Virus record (IMG/VR): IMGVR_UViG_3300042922_000702
Span: 1-35,603 of that record
Length of the DNA: 35,603 bases
Reading direction: 5' to 3' (one strand)
DNA from: a virus
Positions 1-7,853 of the stretch are shown piece after piece; position 1 is the stretch's first letter; each line of letters begins with the position of its first letter. Below the pieces are notes generated by a model. It did no database searches and was not told where the DNA came from. It worked only from the letters and a program-made list of their open reading frames with translations. Position numbers and translations under genes: made by a program.

Positions 1-93
1 CGAGGTATAGAGTAAACCCGCCACAACGGCACCGTGAATCACGACAGAAAGCAGCGTCGGCCAGGGAAAGCGGCGAGGTAAATCAAGGGTCAT
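1..93 (-). CDS. tonB: TonB, N-terminal fragment (runs off the window)
   Basis: This is the first 31 codons of the energy-transducing inner-membrane protein TonB, which couples the proton motive force (with ExbB/ExbD) to outer-membrane siderophore and cobalamin receptors. The visible residues start MTLDLPRRFPWPTLLSV and continue with the hydrophobic signal anchor, including the conserved Ser-His pair positions (SVVIHGAVVAGLL). Two further in-frame ATG codons lie upstream at 102 and 108; the start at 93 follows the usual E. coli N-terminus. It is divergent from yciI, as in E. coli. Only the start is in the window, so the Pro-rich and C-terminal domains cannot be judged. Confidence 0.9.
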   Translation of the reverse strand, partial: MTLDLPRRFPWPTLLSVVIHGAVVAGLLYTS

Positions 94-132
94 CGAAGTC
101 ATAATCATCAACGTTAAAAAACCGAACTCTGA

Positions 133-161
133 TTTTAAATGCAAATAGCAATCATATTCAA
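133..161 (-). promoter_or_regulatory. Putative tonB promoter
   Basis: Reading on the minus strand, TTGAAT (161-156) and TTAAAA (138-133) are separated by 17 bp and lie about 40 bp upstream of tonB. The A/T-rich spacer (ATGATTGCTATTTGCAT) resembles the Fur-regulated tonB promoter of E. coli. Fur control is inferred from the gene; no full Fur-box match is claimed. Confidence 0.45.
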
Positions 162-314
162 TAAGACACTTTGTCTAAGCGCAATTAAAGCGCCAGAGCG
201 GCGAAAAAAGGGGCATTTAGATCAGGGTTTTAACATTGTTTTTATCTTTACATTGCAGTCATTTGCCCTTTCACATAACGTAACTGGCACTTTTAACGGT
301 TAAGGAGCTTCGCC

Positions 315-611
315 GTGCTTTATGTGATTTACTCTGAAGATGTCGCTGAATCCCTGGAAAAACGCCAGTCTGTTCGCCCTGCCCACCTGGCACGCTTACA
401 GCTGCTGCAGGATGAAGGCCGCTTATTGACCGCGGGACCTATGCCTGCGGTAGACAGCAACGATCCGGGTGCCGCGGGTTTTTCTGGCTCTACGGTCATT
501 GCCGAGTTTGAATCTCTGGAAGCGGCAACCGCCTGGGCTGACGCCGATCCGTATGTGGCAGCCGGTGTGTACGAAAAAGTCACGGTGCGCCCGTACAAGA
601 AAGTCTTTTAA
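315..611 (+). CDS. yciI: YciI family protein
   Basis: A 98-residue cytoplasmic protein of the YciI/YCII family (dimeric ferredoxin-like alpha/beta fold). The translation is nearly collinear with E. coli YciI, including [34 protein letters not shown] and [10 protein letters not shown]. The family is related to muconolactone isomerase-like proteins, and its conserved His-Asp pair has been proposed as catalytic; its physiological role is not established. The start is GTG, chosen because AAGGAG lies 8 bp upstream and the protein then has the family's length. A strong hairpin terminator follows directly. It belongs to the host, not the prophage. Confidence 0.93.
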   Translation: MLYVIYSEDVAESLEKRQSVRPAHLARLQLLQDEGRLLTAGPMPAVDSNDPGAAGFSGSTVIAEFESLEAATAWADADPYVAAGVYEKVTVRPYKKVF

Positions 612-618
612 TACCCCA

Positions 619-641
619 GGGCTCCGTAAGGAGCCTTTTTT
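619..641 (+). terminator. Rho-independent terminator of yciI
   Basis: Perfect GGCTCC-GTAA-GGAGCC hairpin followed by six T, 8 bp after the yciI stop codon. Its stem is the same hexamer as the leuE terminator used as the phage attachment site. Confidence 0.85.
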
Positions 642-650
642 ATCGCACCG

Positions 651-1604
651 CTAAACCTGTTTGAACCGGGTGAACTGCTGCTCAAGGATACGGCTGCCCC
701 ACTGATCGCCCTCCCACTCTTTCGCGAGCGTAAAGCCAAAGGATTCGTAAAGGCGTCGGGCTGCGGTCAATTTATTGAATGTCCAGAGATGCACGGCAGA
801 AAAGCCCTCGCTGTCGCAAAACGTCATGGCCTCGCTCAACAGTTTTTTGCCAACCCCATGGCCCCGGCAGCCATCATCCAGAATAAACCAGCGTAGATGC
901 GCCTCACCCGGCTCTAAATCTTCGCCGTCGATGGCGACAGACCCTACAATTTTGCCGTTCATCACGGCTAGCCAAACCTGATTGCACGGCTTTTCGAGGC
1001 GTCCGCTAAATTCAGCAAGCCCTGCAGCGACTTTGGCTTCAAAGAAGCTGCCAAAGTTATGCTCGCGCGCGTAATAGCTGCCGTGCATTTCCGCGATGCG
1101 GCCAATCATGCCGGGACGATAGCCTGAGACAATCACGGGTGCCGCTGGCTGTCGCCCAGCGCCGCTCTCCCGACAGGCCAGCAGCGCGTTGGCGTAGAGC
1201 GACAATCCCTGAGAGATGGTTTCCTGCTGTATGGGATCCAGTGATTGTATCGCTGAGATGACGCGCTCGCTCCCGTATGCATTAATCTGCTCCACGGTCT
1301 TGCGCCCCTTTGCCGTCAGCCGAAGACTTTTGGCCCTGGCATCCTGCGCAGAAACAACCTCCTCCAGTTCCCCTGCGGAAATAAGGCGCGACAGCATCCG
1401 GCTAACGCTGGATTTTTCCAGACCCAGCAGCTGCACCAGCTGACCTGCGGTCATCTCTTTACGCAGTTCAATTTCTACGAGAGTGTGTACGGCCGAGGGC
1501 GAGTAATGTGTAGAAGCCAGCGTGGAGGCCATAAAGCCCAGTTCTCTGACCATCAAACGTGACGCAACGCGAATGTCGCTAACTACAGGGGGTTCAGTAT
1601 GCAT
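651..1604 (-). CDS. MarR-type regulator fused to GNAT acetyltransferase
   Basis: A 317-residue two-domain protein. Residues about 10-140 form a MarR winged-helix DNA-binding domain (conserved GLEKSSVSRMLSRL recognition helix and a DARAKSLRLTAKG wing). Residues about 155-315 form a GNAT N-acetyltransferase domain with the acetyl-CoA loop CRGHGVGKKLL and the terminal RLYESFGF motif. Such MarR-GNAT fusions are known in bacteria; the ligand and acceptor are unknown. The start at 1604 is preferred over the upstream ATG at 1619, because GGAG sits 8 bp before 1604 and the upstream ATG lies inside a large palindrome (1613-1647) that looks like the gene's own operator. It is convergent with yciI. Confidence 0.85.
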   Translation of the reverse strand: MHTEPPVVSDIRVASRLMVRELGFMASTLASTHYSPSAVHTLVEIELRKEMTAGQLVQLLGLEKSSVSRMLSRLISAGELEEVVSAQDARAKSLRLTAKGRKTVEQINAYGSERVISAIQSLDPIQQETISQGLSLYANALLACRESGAGRQPAAPVIVSGYRPGMIGRIAEMHGSYYAREHNFGSFFEAKVAAGLAEFSGRLEKPCNQVWLAVMNGKIVGSVAIDGEDLEPGEAHLRWFILDDGCRGHGVGKKLLSEAMTFCDSEGFSAVHLWTFNKLTAARRLYESFGFTLAKEWEGDQWGSRILEQQFTRFKQV

Positions 1605-1612
1605 TATTTTCT

Positions 1613-1647
1613 CCGTCATTTAGTTGTACTATACAACTAAATGACGG
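1613..1647. promoter_or_regulatory. 35-bp palindrome, probable MarR operator
   Basis: Two perfectly complementary 16-base arms (1613-1628 and 1632-1647) separated by CTA. The palindrome lies directly upstream of the MarR-GNAT gene and contains TATAGT, a possible -10 element, at its centre on the minus strand. The placement suggests autorepression by the adjacent MarR domain. The palindrome is seen in the sequence; its function is inferred. Confidence 0.65.
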
Positions 1648-1659
1648 GACATTGTCAAC

Positions 1660-1682
1660 GACATTAAAAAGGCTCCCTCAGG
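1660..1682. repeat. attL core (23-bp direct repeat)
   Basis: Identical to 33817-33839. The repeat carries AAAAAGGCTCCCTCAGG, half of a terminator hairpin. With the following phage bases (GGCTTTTT) it still folds into a hairpin with one bulged G and a T run, so both prophage junctions keep a terminator-like structure. It lies between the MarR-GNAT gene and the ogr-side cargo gene. Confidence 0.88.
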
Positions 1683-1763
1683 GGCTTTTTAAAACGATTC
1701 AACTTAATGAAATAAAAGGATTTGTTTCAGGTCTTGTCCACAGATTGACCACATCGATACTCA

Positions 1764-1785
1764 AAGCCCCGCAAACGCGGGGCTT
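1764..1785. terminator. Hairpin downstream of the protease gene
   Basis: Nine-base stem AAGCCCCGC/GCGGGGCTT with an AAAC loop, 37 bp beyond the stop codon of the leftward protease gene. The T tract is short on both strands, so efficiency as a terminator is uncertain. Confidence 0.5.
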
Positions 1786-1821
1786 CTTATAGCGAATAAT
1801 TAATAAGTTAATATAATAGTA

Positions 1822-2688
1822 TCAGCAATCGTCTAATAAACCTGGAAGATAATTATTTATAAGGGCTAAGTGCTGTGTTATGCGTGATCCAATCAATGCC
1901 CCAGGAATATTACCTTTTTCTTTTTTATATTCAATTGTAATGGCATGAAGTTTGGGTCTTTCTATTTTTGGTTTAATACACAACTTATTTAAATCAAATG
2001 AACTAAATTTAAAAATAGCACCACCACTGAAGCCTTGCGGTGTCGGAGAAAGAGTAAAAATGCCATTTTTAAGAAGATTTTTTTCGTATGCCAAAGAGAG
2101 ATGCCATTCTCTATCAATACCTAACAACTCATAGTCTTCTTTGAGCAACTCCCTAGAGCCAAAACTTTCACGTTTACAATTGATAGTGCTGTTACGTAAC
2201 TTAGAATTTTTTGAATAAAATCCACTCACTATATACGAGTGGTCGAAACTGTCCGAGACCGTTCTATCAAGATCATCGTAGTTTAAAGCAAGTTTTTTTA
2301 TGTTATCACTTATAGAATCTTGTATATGAAATACTGATGAATCGTAAGGATCATCATTATGCGTTCCAGATACCCCCCTTGCTGTACTGAACCTATCACC
2401 TTTAAACGTCGTCACCCTCTCTTCACCTTCACACGACATTAATAACTCATGTTCACCTATAGCATCAAATACATGCGATGCAGAAAACACGAAGTACTCA
2501 CCTTTTATATTAACAAATACACCACTTCCAATTTGCTCAGGCCGACTTTCATGTTTCAATGGAAACAGAATTGCATTAACAGATTTTTCAATCTGAAGTG
2601 TATTATCCAAACATATTGCGAAATGTGTTTGTATGCGCCCTATTACTTTCTTTGTAAGCGGATTTTTGAGATCTATTTTTTCTTTCAT
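1822..2688 (-). CDS. Trypsin-like serine protease domain protein, prophage cargo
   Basis: A 288-residue cytoplasmic-looking protein (no signal peptide) with the three signatures of a chymotrypsin/trypsin-fold peptidase: catalytic His in FSASHVFD (about residue 72), a likely Asp in DPYDSSVFHI (about 116) and the nucleophile Ser in PQGFSGGAIF (about 221). This is the bacterial trypsin-like-peptidase pattern (H...D...GxSGG). The start at 2688 is chosen because GGGAAG precedes it; an in-frame ATG at 2700 lacks a ribosome site. The gene is AT-rich compared with the late genes, stands alone between ogr and attL, and is not part of the P2 core. It could be a defence or conversion factor; the substrate is unknown. 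Confidence 0.72.
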   Translation of the reverse strand: MKEKIDLKNPLTKKVIGRIQTHFAICLDNTLQIEKSVNAILFPLKHESRPEQIGSGVFVNIKGEYFVFSASHVFDAIGEHELLMSCEGEERVTTFKGDRFSTARGVSGTHNDDPYDSSVFHIQDSISDNIKKLALNYDDLDRTVSDSFDHSYIVSGFYSKNSKLRNSTINCKRESFGSRELLKEDYELLGIDREWHLSLAYEKNLLKNGIFTLSPTPQGFSGGAIFKFSSFDLNKLCIKPKIERPKLHAITIEYKKEKGNIPGALIGSRITQHLALINNYLPGLLDDC

Positions 2689-2727
2689 AACACTTCCCAT
2701 TTAGTAAACATAAAGCGTAAAAAATTG

Positions 2728-2741
2728 TTCACTTAAGTGAA
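2728..2741. promoter_or_regulatory. 14-bp perfect palindrome upstream of the protease gene
   Basis: TTCACTTAAGTGAA lies 40 bp before the protease start, in the only stretch that can hold its promoter. It may be an operator for a host or phage regulator. The rest of 2689-2939 is AT-rich and shows no further gene. Confidence 0.4.
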
Positions 2742-2939
2742 TTTTGTTGGTGGTATGGATGCGATAAATACAATTCCAATATTTCATATAGTCACTTACA
2801 TTAACACAATTTATCACCACATAAAACTATTGATTTTATTAAAATAAATCAGGCGTATTGGGGATAATTAATTTGAGATAAGCCAGTTTTGCATTTTACG
2901 GTATTAAATTATACCGCAAGTGCAAACTAATTATTATAG

Positions 2940-2961
2940 AAAACCCGCAGATGCGGGTTTT
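2940..2961 (-). terminator. Terminator of the ogr/late operon
   Basis: Perfect AAAACCCGC-AGAT-GCGGGTTTT hairpin, 9 bp beyond the ogr stop codon. It separates the late FI-D/ogr transcription from the protease gene. Confidence 0.8.
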
Positions 2962-2969
2962 GTGAAGAG

Positions 2970-3191
2970 TCACATCCATTGAATCTGTTGCTGTCCTGAC
3001 ATAGACGGGTGCGGTGCCGCTGGTACTACTACCCCCGGCGATACGATAAAGCGCTCGACCGTTTCGGTGGTCACAAAGGTCGCGCTGCAGTTGATGTTTG
3101 TGCACTGGTGATAACGCTCTTTGGTCGTATCAGTAAAATAGCGACTTGTGCGGGCGTGAGCGGCGAAATGACATTTTGGACAGTGAAACAT
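2970..3191 (-). CDS. ogr: Ogr, late-gene transcription activator
   Basis: A 73-residue zinc-binding activator of P2 late promoters that contacts the alpha subunit of host RNA polymerase. Cysteines follow C-x2-C-x22-C-x4-C (residues 4, 7, 30, 35), as in P2 Ogr and P4 Delta, and the sequence HARTSRYFTDTTKERYHQC is typical. The start MFHCPKC at 3191 is chosen from the family N-terminus; a longer frame upstream has no support. It follows gene D by 76 bp, as in P2, and ends at a strong terminator. Confidence 0.95.
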   Translation of the reverse strand: MFHCPKCHFAAHARTSRYFTDTTKERYHQCTNINCSATFVTTETVERFIVSPGVVVPAAPHPSMSGQQQIQWM

Positions 3192-3267
3192 GGCGAGCAC
3201 CTCATTTAATTTCCGATGCGTTAATTTTACTCGTTTTATCATTATATAACAAACACTTAAATACAAA

Positions 3268-4437
3268 TCACTGCTCTAGTTCTTCGCTTTCGTACTCCAC
3301 ATCCGAAACCTTAACCTCAAGCTCTAAGCCCGTCGTGTAGCCGTTCCCGTTAAGGGAATGCACCACCCGGCTGATTATCCAAGCCTGCTCGTCTATAACG
3401 CGCTTAAAGCCTTTCACCGCTATCGGCGTTTCAGGAAATAAATCGGCGCGGCCAATAGCCAGCGAAATTGAAAACTCCGCGACGCTGCGCTGCAGCTTGT
3501 CCCACTTTGCCTGAGCGGCGCGCATGGCCTGCGCCTTTGTCGCGTAGATGGTTGTCAGCTCCAGCACGTTGTCAGACTCACCGGCCATATACTCACCCTC
3601 GCGGGCTTCCTGCTCTTTTTTGGTTTTTGCCTTAGCAGTGTTTTTGGTCGCTTTAGGATGCTGCAGCGCGCGCATGTGCTGTACCTTTGGCTTGCGTTTG
3701 AGTTTCACCTTTTGCTTTTGCGGTTTCGGGTCTTTGGTGTGCAGCCATTTTGCCGTTACGCCGGTGTAGGCTTCCCGGTCAGCAATCGCAAATTGATGAC
3801 GGTCGCCGTCGCCGCGTTCGATCGTCAACTGCGGGATGGGCTTGCCGCTGGCCGTCCTGCCGCTACCGGCTTTCAGTAGCAGAAGTTTTCCCGCTTTTAC
3901 CGAAACCGCCGCACCGTTAAGGTCAGCCAGACGGGACAGAAACACCGCGTCGGATTCCTGGGTCTGGTCAATATGATGGACGGGGATCGCTTTCAGCGTA
4001 TCGGCCACGCTGGCCTCAAGCTTATTGCGCGCTGCGATAGTCTCAACAATGACGCCGAGCGTGGTGTCGTGCCATGACTGTTCCCGGCGTGAGTTCAGCG
4101 ACCCGCGAAAATCAGCGCTGCGCCCCCGGATAGTCAGCGTATCTGGCGCGCCACGGTGCTCGATTTCATCTACCGTAAAGGTGCCTTTTTTTATCAGGGC
4201 GCTATCCTGCCAGCCCAGCCACAGCGTTAACGTTGCGCCGCGCGGAGGCATAGCGATTTGCCCGTCGGTATCATCGAGCTCGATATCGAGCTGGTCGGCC
4301 TCGAATCCGCGATTGTCCGTCATGGTCAGGCTAATTAGCCTGTCGCTGAAATCCTGCGTAATATCTTCGTTATCCTGCTTGAGCATAAACGCCGGGGCAA
4401 TCTTTGTACCGGCCTGAATATTCATACCCGTAATCAT
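3268..4437 (-). CDS. D: Tail protein gpD (baseplate hub)
   Basis: A 389-residue late control/tail protein D of P2-like phages, related to the T4 gp27 / Mu gp44 hub that links tail tube and spike. Recognisable segments include RGFEADQLDIELDDTDGQ near the N-terminus, the HIDQTQESDAVFLSRLA segment and the terminal acidic tail. A Lys-rich, charged loop (about residues 233-280) is a typical variable insertion. Its start overlaps the end of U by 4 bp (ATGA), so translation is coupled. Length agrees with P2 D. Confidence 0.95.
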   Translation of the reverse strand: MITGMNIQAGTKIAPAFMLKQDNEDITQDFSDRLISLTMTDNRGFEADQLDIELDDTDGQIAMPPRGATLTLWLGWQDSALIKKGTFTVDEIEHRGAPDTLTIRGRSADFRGSLNSRREQSWHDTTLGVIVETIAARNKLEASVADTLKAIPVHHIDQTQESDAVFLSRLADLNGAAVSVKAGKLLLLKAGSGRTASGKPIPQLTIERGDGDRHQFAIADREAYTGVTAKWLHTKDPKPQKQKVKLKRKPKVQHMRALQHPKATKNTAKAKTKKEQEAREGEYMAGESDNVLELTTIYATKAQAMRAAQAKWDKLQRSVAEFSISLAIGRADLFPETPIAVKGFKRVIDEQAWIISRVVHSLNGNGYTTGLELEVKVSDVEYESEELEQ

Positions 4438-4898
4438 CCCGCCAGCCCTCCCAGCCAGTTACCGGCAGATGTCACCAGATTGTCGGCCTGCGTTTTCAGA
4501 TCGCCGTAAATCGCCGCGAGCGACTCATCGACCCGTTTCAGCGAGAGGCTAAACTCGATTTTTCTGGCCGCGCCGTCGCTGAATAATTCGCTGTGCGTGT
4601 GGGTCACTTTATCAATGACATACATGCCGTGGATCATGCCCGTTCCGTCAATCAGCGGCCACGCCCTGCCTTCGTCGGCCATCAGCTCGATGGCGGTCAG
4701 TGAGAGGCGACCGCCGGTGATTTCGGGGTACAGCACGCCCGAAAGCGTACGCGAGGTTTCCCCCTCCCCGAGAAACTGATAGGCCGGTGGCTTGCCGATG
4801 CGGTCATTTGACGCCCAGCGGTACTCTTTCGAATACTGCATTGACTGATGTGGCAGCGTGCGGCGCTCAAACACAAATAAACCTAAAACCATTAACAT
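4434..4898 (-). CDS. U: Tail protein gpU
   Basis: A 154-residue P2 gpU homologue, a tail-assembly protein acting at the tail/baseplate end. It matches the family in FVFERRTLPHQSMQ, YRWASNDRIGKPPAYQFLG, the ITGGRLSL segment and SLKRVDESLAAIYGD. It lies between T and D in P2 order, 10 bp after T, with a 4-bp overlap into D. Confidence 0.94.
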   Translation of the reverse strand: MLMVLGLFVFERRTLPHQSMQYSKEYRWASNDRIGKPPAYQFLGEGETSRTLSGVLYPEITGGRLSLTAIELMADEGRAWPLIDGTGMIHGMYVIDKVTHTHSELFSDGAARKIEFSLSLKRVDESLAAIYGDLKTQADNLVTSAGNWLGGLAG

Positions 4899-4908
4899 GC
4901 TTTAGCCC

Positions 4909-7359
4909 TCATCCATCGTGACGCATACTTGAGCGCTGACGCGCACGGTTTTGCTGGTCGAGTCTTTCGACGGCTTCGCGGAGCTGCCGGTCAAGGTCTG
5001 TACCCGGTGCGATGCCACCATGTAGGGTGATGTTATATTCTGGCTTGCTCTGGTCTACGTAGGTCTTCCCGGCAGGAACCGGCACCGGGTGATACCACTG
5101 AGAATCACCAAACAACGGGGTAGGTCTGATACTGGACTCTTTAACTGAACCCGTTGCGGCATTGGCTTTTGCGGCTTTCTGGTCAAGGTCTCCCGACTCT
5201 TTTTTGATAACCCCGAGCTTTTCGAGCAGCCAGTTAACGCCGCCGCGCAGTTTGTTGAAACTATTGAGCGGTAACATCAGCGCGTCGGCCAGTGCCTTAC
5301 CGAACAACACCCCCGCATTTTTACAGCTATCGAGCGTCTCCTGCGTTGCCTTCACCGGCGCTATCAGCTCTTTAAACCACTGCCAGACCCCGCGCAATTT
5401 ATCCATGAATGAATCAAACACCGGCGCGAGCGGCGAGAAGATTTCAGCCACCGGCGCAAAGGCCGCTTTAAGCCCCTCGACCACACCCGAGAAGAAAGCG
5501 CTGATGGGCTCCCAGTATTTACGGATGAGCAGCGCACCGGCCACCACGGCAGCGACCACCGCGACCACCGGCAGACTGATTGCCCCTAATGCCGCGACAA
5601 TGGCACTTCCTGCAGTGGTGAAAACGACACTCAGCAGACCGGCTGCAGCAATAATCCCGTTTATCCCGGCAATGACCGGCCATGCAATCAGCCCAATCCC
5701 GCCCAGCACGCCGACCAGCGCAAGCCCACCGGCGACAAGGTTAAACAGGGTTTGCGTCAGTTCTGGATTCGCTTTAGCCCATGCAGCCACCTTGCCGAGC
5801 CAGTTGGTCGCGGAAACCGTCAGGCGTCGCAGTGCTGAATCCTCTTTTTCGAAAACCTCAATCTGCAGGTCTTCCCATGCCGACTGCAGGTTTTTCAGAT
5901 CGCCGTCGAGGTTATCCGTCTGGATTTTCGCAATGCGTTCGGTCGTGCCTTTAGAATCCCGGATTTGCTGGCGCTTATTGTCGAGCGAGCCATCACCGGC
6001 AGCGGCGACGAGTTTAATCGCGCCCTTCATGGCCTCTTCACCGAAAATGACTTTCAGGTATTCGCCCTGCTCCGCCGTACCGAGTTTGTTTTTCGCAAAG
6101 GACTTGTGAATATCTTTGAGGATTTTCTCGACCGGCAGCATGTTCCCTTTGCCGTCGCGAGTTTTCACGCCTAATTCTGAAATGGCCTCAACGGCCTTAC
6201 CCATAGGAGCCTGCAGACGGTTGAAAATGGCACTCGCGCCCGTACCGGCCATCGAGCCTTTAATCCCGTTATCCGCCAGAATGCCGAGCATGGCTGTCGT
6301 GTCTTCGATGCTCGCACCTGCAGCCTCAGCAATTGGCGCGACATATTTCATCGCCTCGCCCAGCTCGACGAGGCCGGTGTTTGATGACGTAAAGCCTTTC
6401 GTCATCACATCCGCGACACGCTCAATCTCGGTGGTCGGCAGGTTAAATGCCGACTGCATGTTAGTGATAATGTCGGCGGCTTCTGCGATATCCACGTCGG
6501 CCGCGAGGCTCAGGTTTACGGTCGAACCGGTCGCAGCCAGCACGTCATCGGCGTTATAGCCCGAGCGTGCGAGCGTGGTCTGCGTGCGCGCTACATCACC
6601 CGGCGAAAAGGCGGTTGTCGCACCGATATCACGCGCCTGTTGACGAATGGCCGCGAGCTTATCGTCGCCCTTATCGAGCCCGAGGATCGCCTGCGTGCCT
6701 GACATCTGCTTGTCAAAACCGATACCCGGCGCAATAAAGCGTGACGCACCATAAAGCCCGGCGGTCGCCACCCCGACGCCCACCATCCCGGCATTACGCG
6801 CACCAGCTGCGAGCTGTTGCCCGGATTCATAGCGGCTTTTTACCGCGCTGAGTCTGGCCTGTTGCTGACTGACGCGCGCCAGTGCATCGCGTTGCCGGTT
6901 AAGCTGCGCGGTTGTTTCGCTGATGCTGGATTTCAGTCGGCGCTCATCCGCCGACAGCGTGCGGGTGTTTATGCCAGCCTGCGCGAGCTCCGTGCGCTGG
7001 CGCTGTACCGACTGCCTGAGCCCGTTATATTTGAGCTGCAGGTCAGCGGCGGATTTCTTTGCCGCCTCCATCGCGCGCGCCTGCGCGTTAGTGGGGTTTT
7101 CGGTGTTTTTAAACTGGACGGCCAGCGCTGCGGCCTCCTGTTTCGCTTTGTTAAGCGACTGACCGGTCACGGCAAGCTGTGCGCTCGCTTTCCTGAATCC
7201 GTCAATTCGGGACGCCTGCGCATTCAGATCGCGCAGGGTGTTTTGAGAAGTGCGGATATCGCCAGCAAGGGATTTACTGGCGTTTTGGATAGCTTTGAGC
7301 GGTCGGCTTGCCCGGTCTACTGCGTTAAGCAGCACCTCAAGTCTGACGTTATTGCTCAT
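4909..7359 (-). CDS. T: Tape measure protein gpT
   Basis: An 816-residue tail tape measure protein that sets tail length and passes through the tube during DNA ejection. The N-terminal 190 residues are coiled-coil (NVRLEVLLNAVDRASRPLK, then Ala/Gln/Arg-rich heptads). A TP901-type tape-measure core follows (about 205-460, ATTAFSPGDVARTQTTLARSGYN). There is a strongly hydrophobic block at about 530-615, and the C-terminus is basic. Length is almost the same as P2 T. The start ATG lies inside the end of E', so E' and T are translationally overlapped by 11 bases. Confidence 0.96.
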   Translation of the reverse strand: MSNNVRLEVLLNAVDRASRPLKAIQNASKSLAGDIRTSQNTLRDLNAQASRIDGFRKASAQLAVTGQSLNKAKQEAAALAVQFKNTENPTNAQARAMEAAKKSAADLQLKYNGLRQSVQRQRTELAQAGINTRTLSADERRLKSSISETTAQLNRQRDALARVSQQQARLSAVKSRYESGQQLAAGARNAGMVGVGVATAGLYGASRFIAPGIGFDKQMSGTQAILGLDKGDDKLAAIRQQARDIGATTAFSPGDVARTQTTLARSGYNADDVLAATGSTVNLSLAADVDIAEAADIITNMQSAFNLPTTEIERVADVMTKGFTSSNTGLVELGEAMKYVAPIAEAAGASIEDTTAMLGILADNGIKGSMAGTGASAIFNRLQAPMGKAVEAISELGVKTRDGKGNMLPVEKILKDIHKSFAKNKLGTAEQGEYLKVIFGEEAMKGAIKLVAAAGDGSLDNKRQQIRDSKGTTERIAKIQTDNLDGDLKNLQSAWEDLQIEVFEKEDSALRRLTVSATNWLGKVAAWAKANPELTQTLFNLVAGGLALVGVLGGIGLIAWPVIAGINGIIAAAGLLSVVFTTAGSAIVAALGAISLPVVAVVAAVVAGALLIRKYWEPISAFFSGVVEGLKAAFAPVAEIFSPLAPVFDSFMDKLRGVWQWFKELIAPVKATQETLDSCKNAGVLFGKALADALMLPLNSFNKLRGGVNWLLEKLGVIKKESGDLDQKAAKANAATGSVKESSIRPTPLFGDSQWYHPVPVPAGKTYVDQSKPEYNITLHGGIAPGTDLDRQLREAVERLDQQNRARQRSSMRHDG

Positions 7360-7797
7360 GGTGGTTTCCGCTTCGCTGCAGCGCCTTATCGCGCCATGTG
7401 ATGAGCTCGGTCACGCTCAGGGAATAAAGCTCTGATGGCGGCCAGTGAAAAATCACCGCGATATCCGCCATCAGGTCATCGACCGAAAGGTTGTCGGGGA
7501 ATTTCAGCGAGCCGAAGATGGCGACAAAAAACCAACCACCTTACCGGCGAACAAAATCAGGTCTGATGCTTCCAGACGCGTGACCTCATGCTCGGTGAGT
7601 GCCGGGTACGTCATGCGCGGCAGCACCTTAATCAGCGCATCAACGTCAGAGTTAGCCAGCGAGGCCAGACTCACGCCGCGCAGGGTTCCCGCGTTGGGTT
7701 TTGTGACCGTAACCTGCTCGATTTTCTGCTCACCGCGCATGATGGGGTTATCGAGGATCACAATGTTCGGGTTTTCGGTTTCGTTGATGTTTTCCAT
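7349..7797 (-). CDS. E': gpE+E' by programmed -1 frameshift
   Basis: The heptamer T TTT TTG (7531-7525, minus strand) lies exactly in phase (GGT TTT TTG) for a -1 slip near the end of E. After the slip the reading continues as VAIFGSLKFPDNL, with the conserved segment FHWPPSELYSLSVTELITW. It stops at 7351-7349, giving about 149 residues in total. This is the P2 E/E' arrangement, equivalent to lambda G/GT. E' has no plausible start of its own. The frameshift is predicted from sequence and from the known P2 precedent. Confidence 0.88.
7504..7797 (-). CDS. E: Tail assembly chaperone gpE (zero-frame product)
   Basis: A 97-residue product of P2 gene E, one of two tail-assembly chaperones made from one start. 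It acts with the longer E+E' protein, probably holding gpT before tube polymerisation. The frame ends with GFLSPSSAR just after a T-rich slippery site. It belongs to the Phage_TAC family of Myoviridae and lies between FII and T as in P2. Confidence 0.92.
   Translation of the reverse strand: MENINETENPNIVILDNPIMRGEQKIEQVTVTKPNAGTLRGVSLASLANSDVDALIKVLPRMTYPALTEHEVTRLEASDLILFAGKVVGFLSPSSAR
7525..7531 (-). other. -1 ribosomal frameshift slippery site
   Basis: TTTTTTG read as T TTT TTG in the E frame, seven codons (including the stop) before the end of E. It directs synthesis of the E+E' fusion. Confidence 0.85.
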
Positions 7798-7853
7798 GAT
7801 ATTTCTCTCGTCAAAGTTAAATGACCGGCCAGCATTGCCGACCGGTTAAGGGG

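Noticed and set aside
5162-6109. Long open frame (315 codons) on the plus strand inside T
   Set aside because: It is the antisense shadow of the GC-rich tape-measure gene; low-complexity Ser/Ala/Pro composition and no ribosome site.
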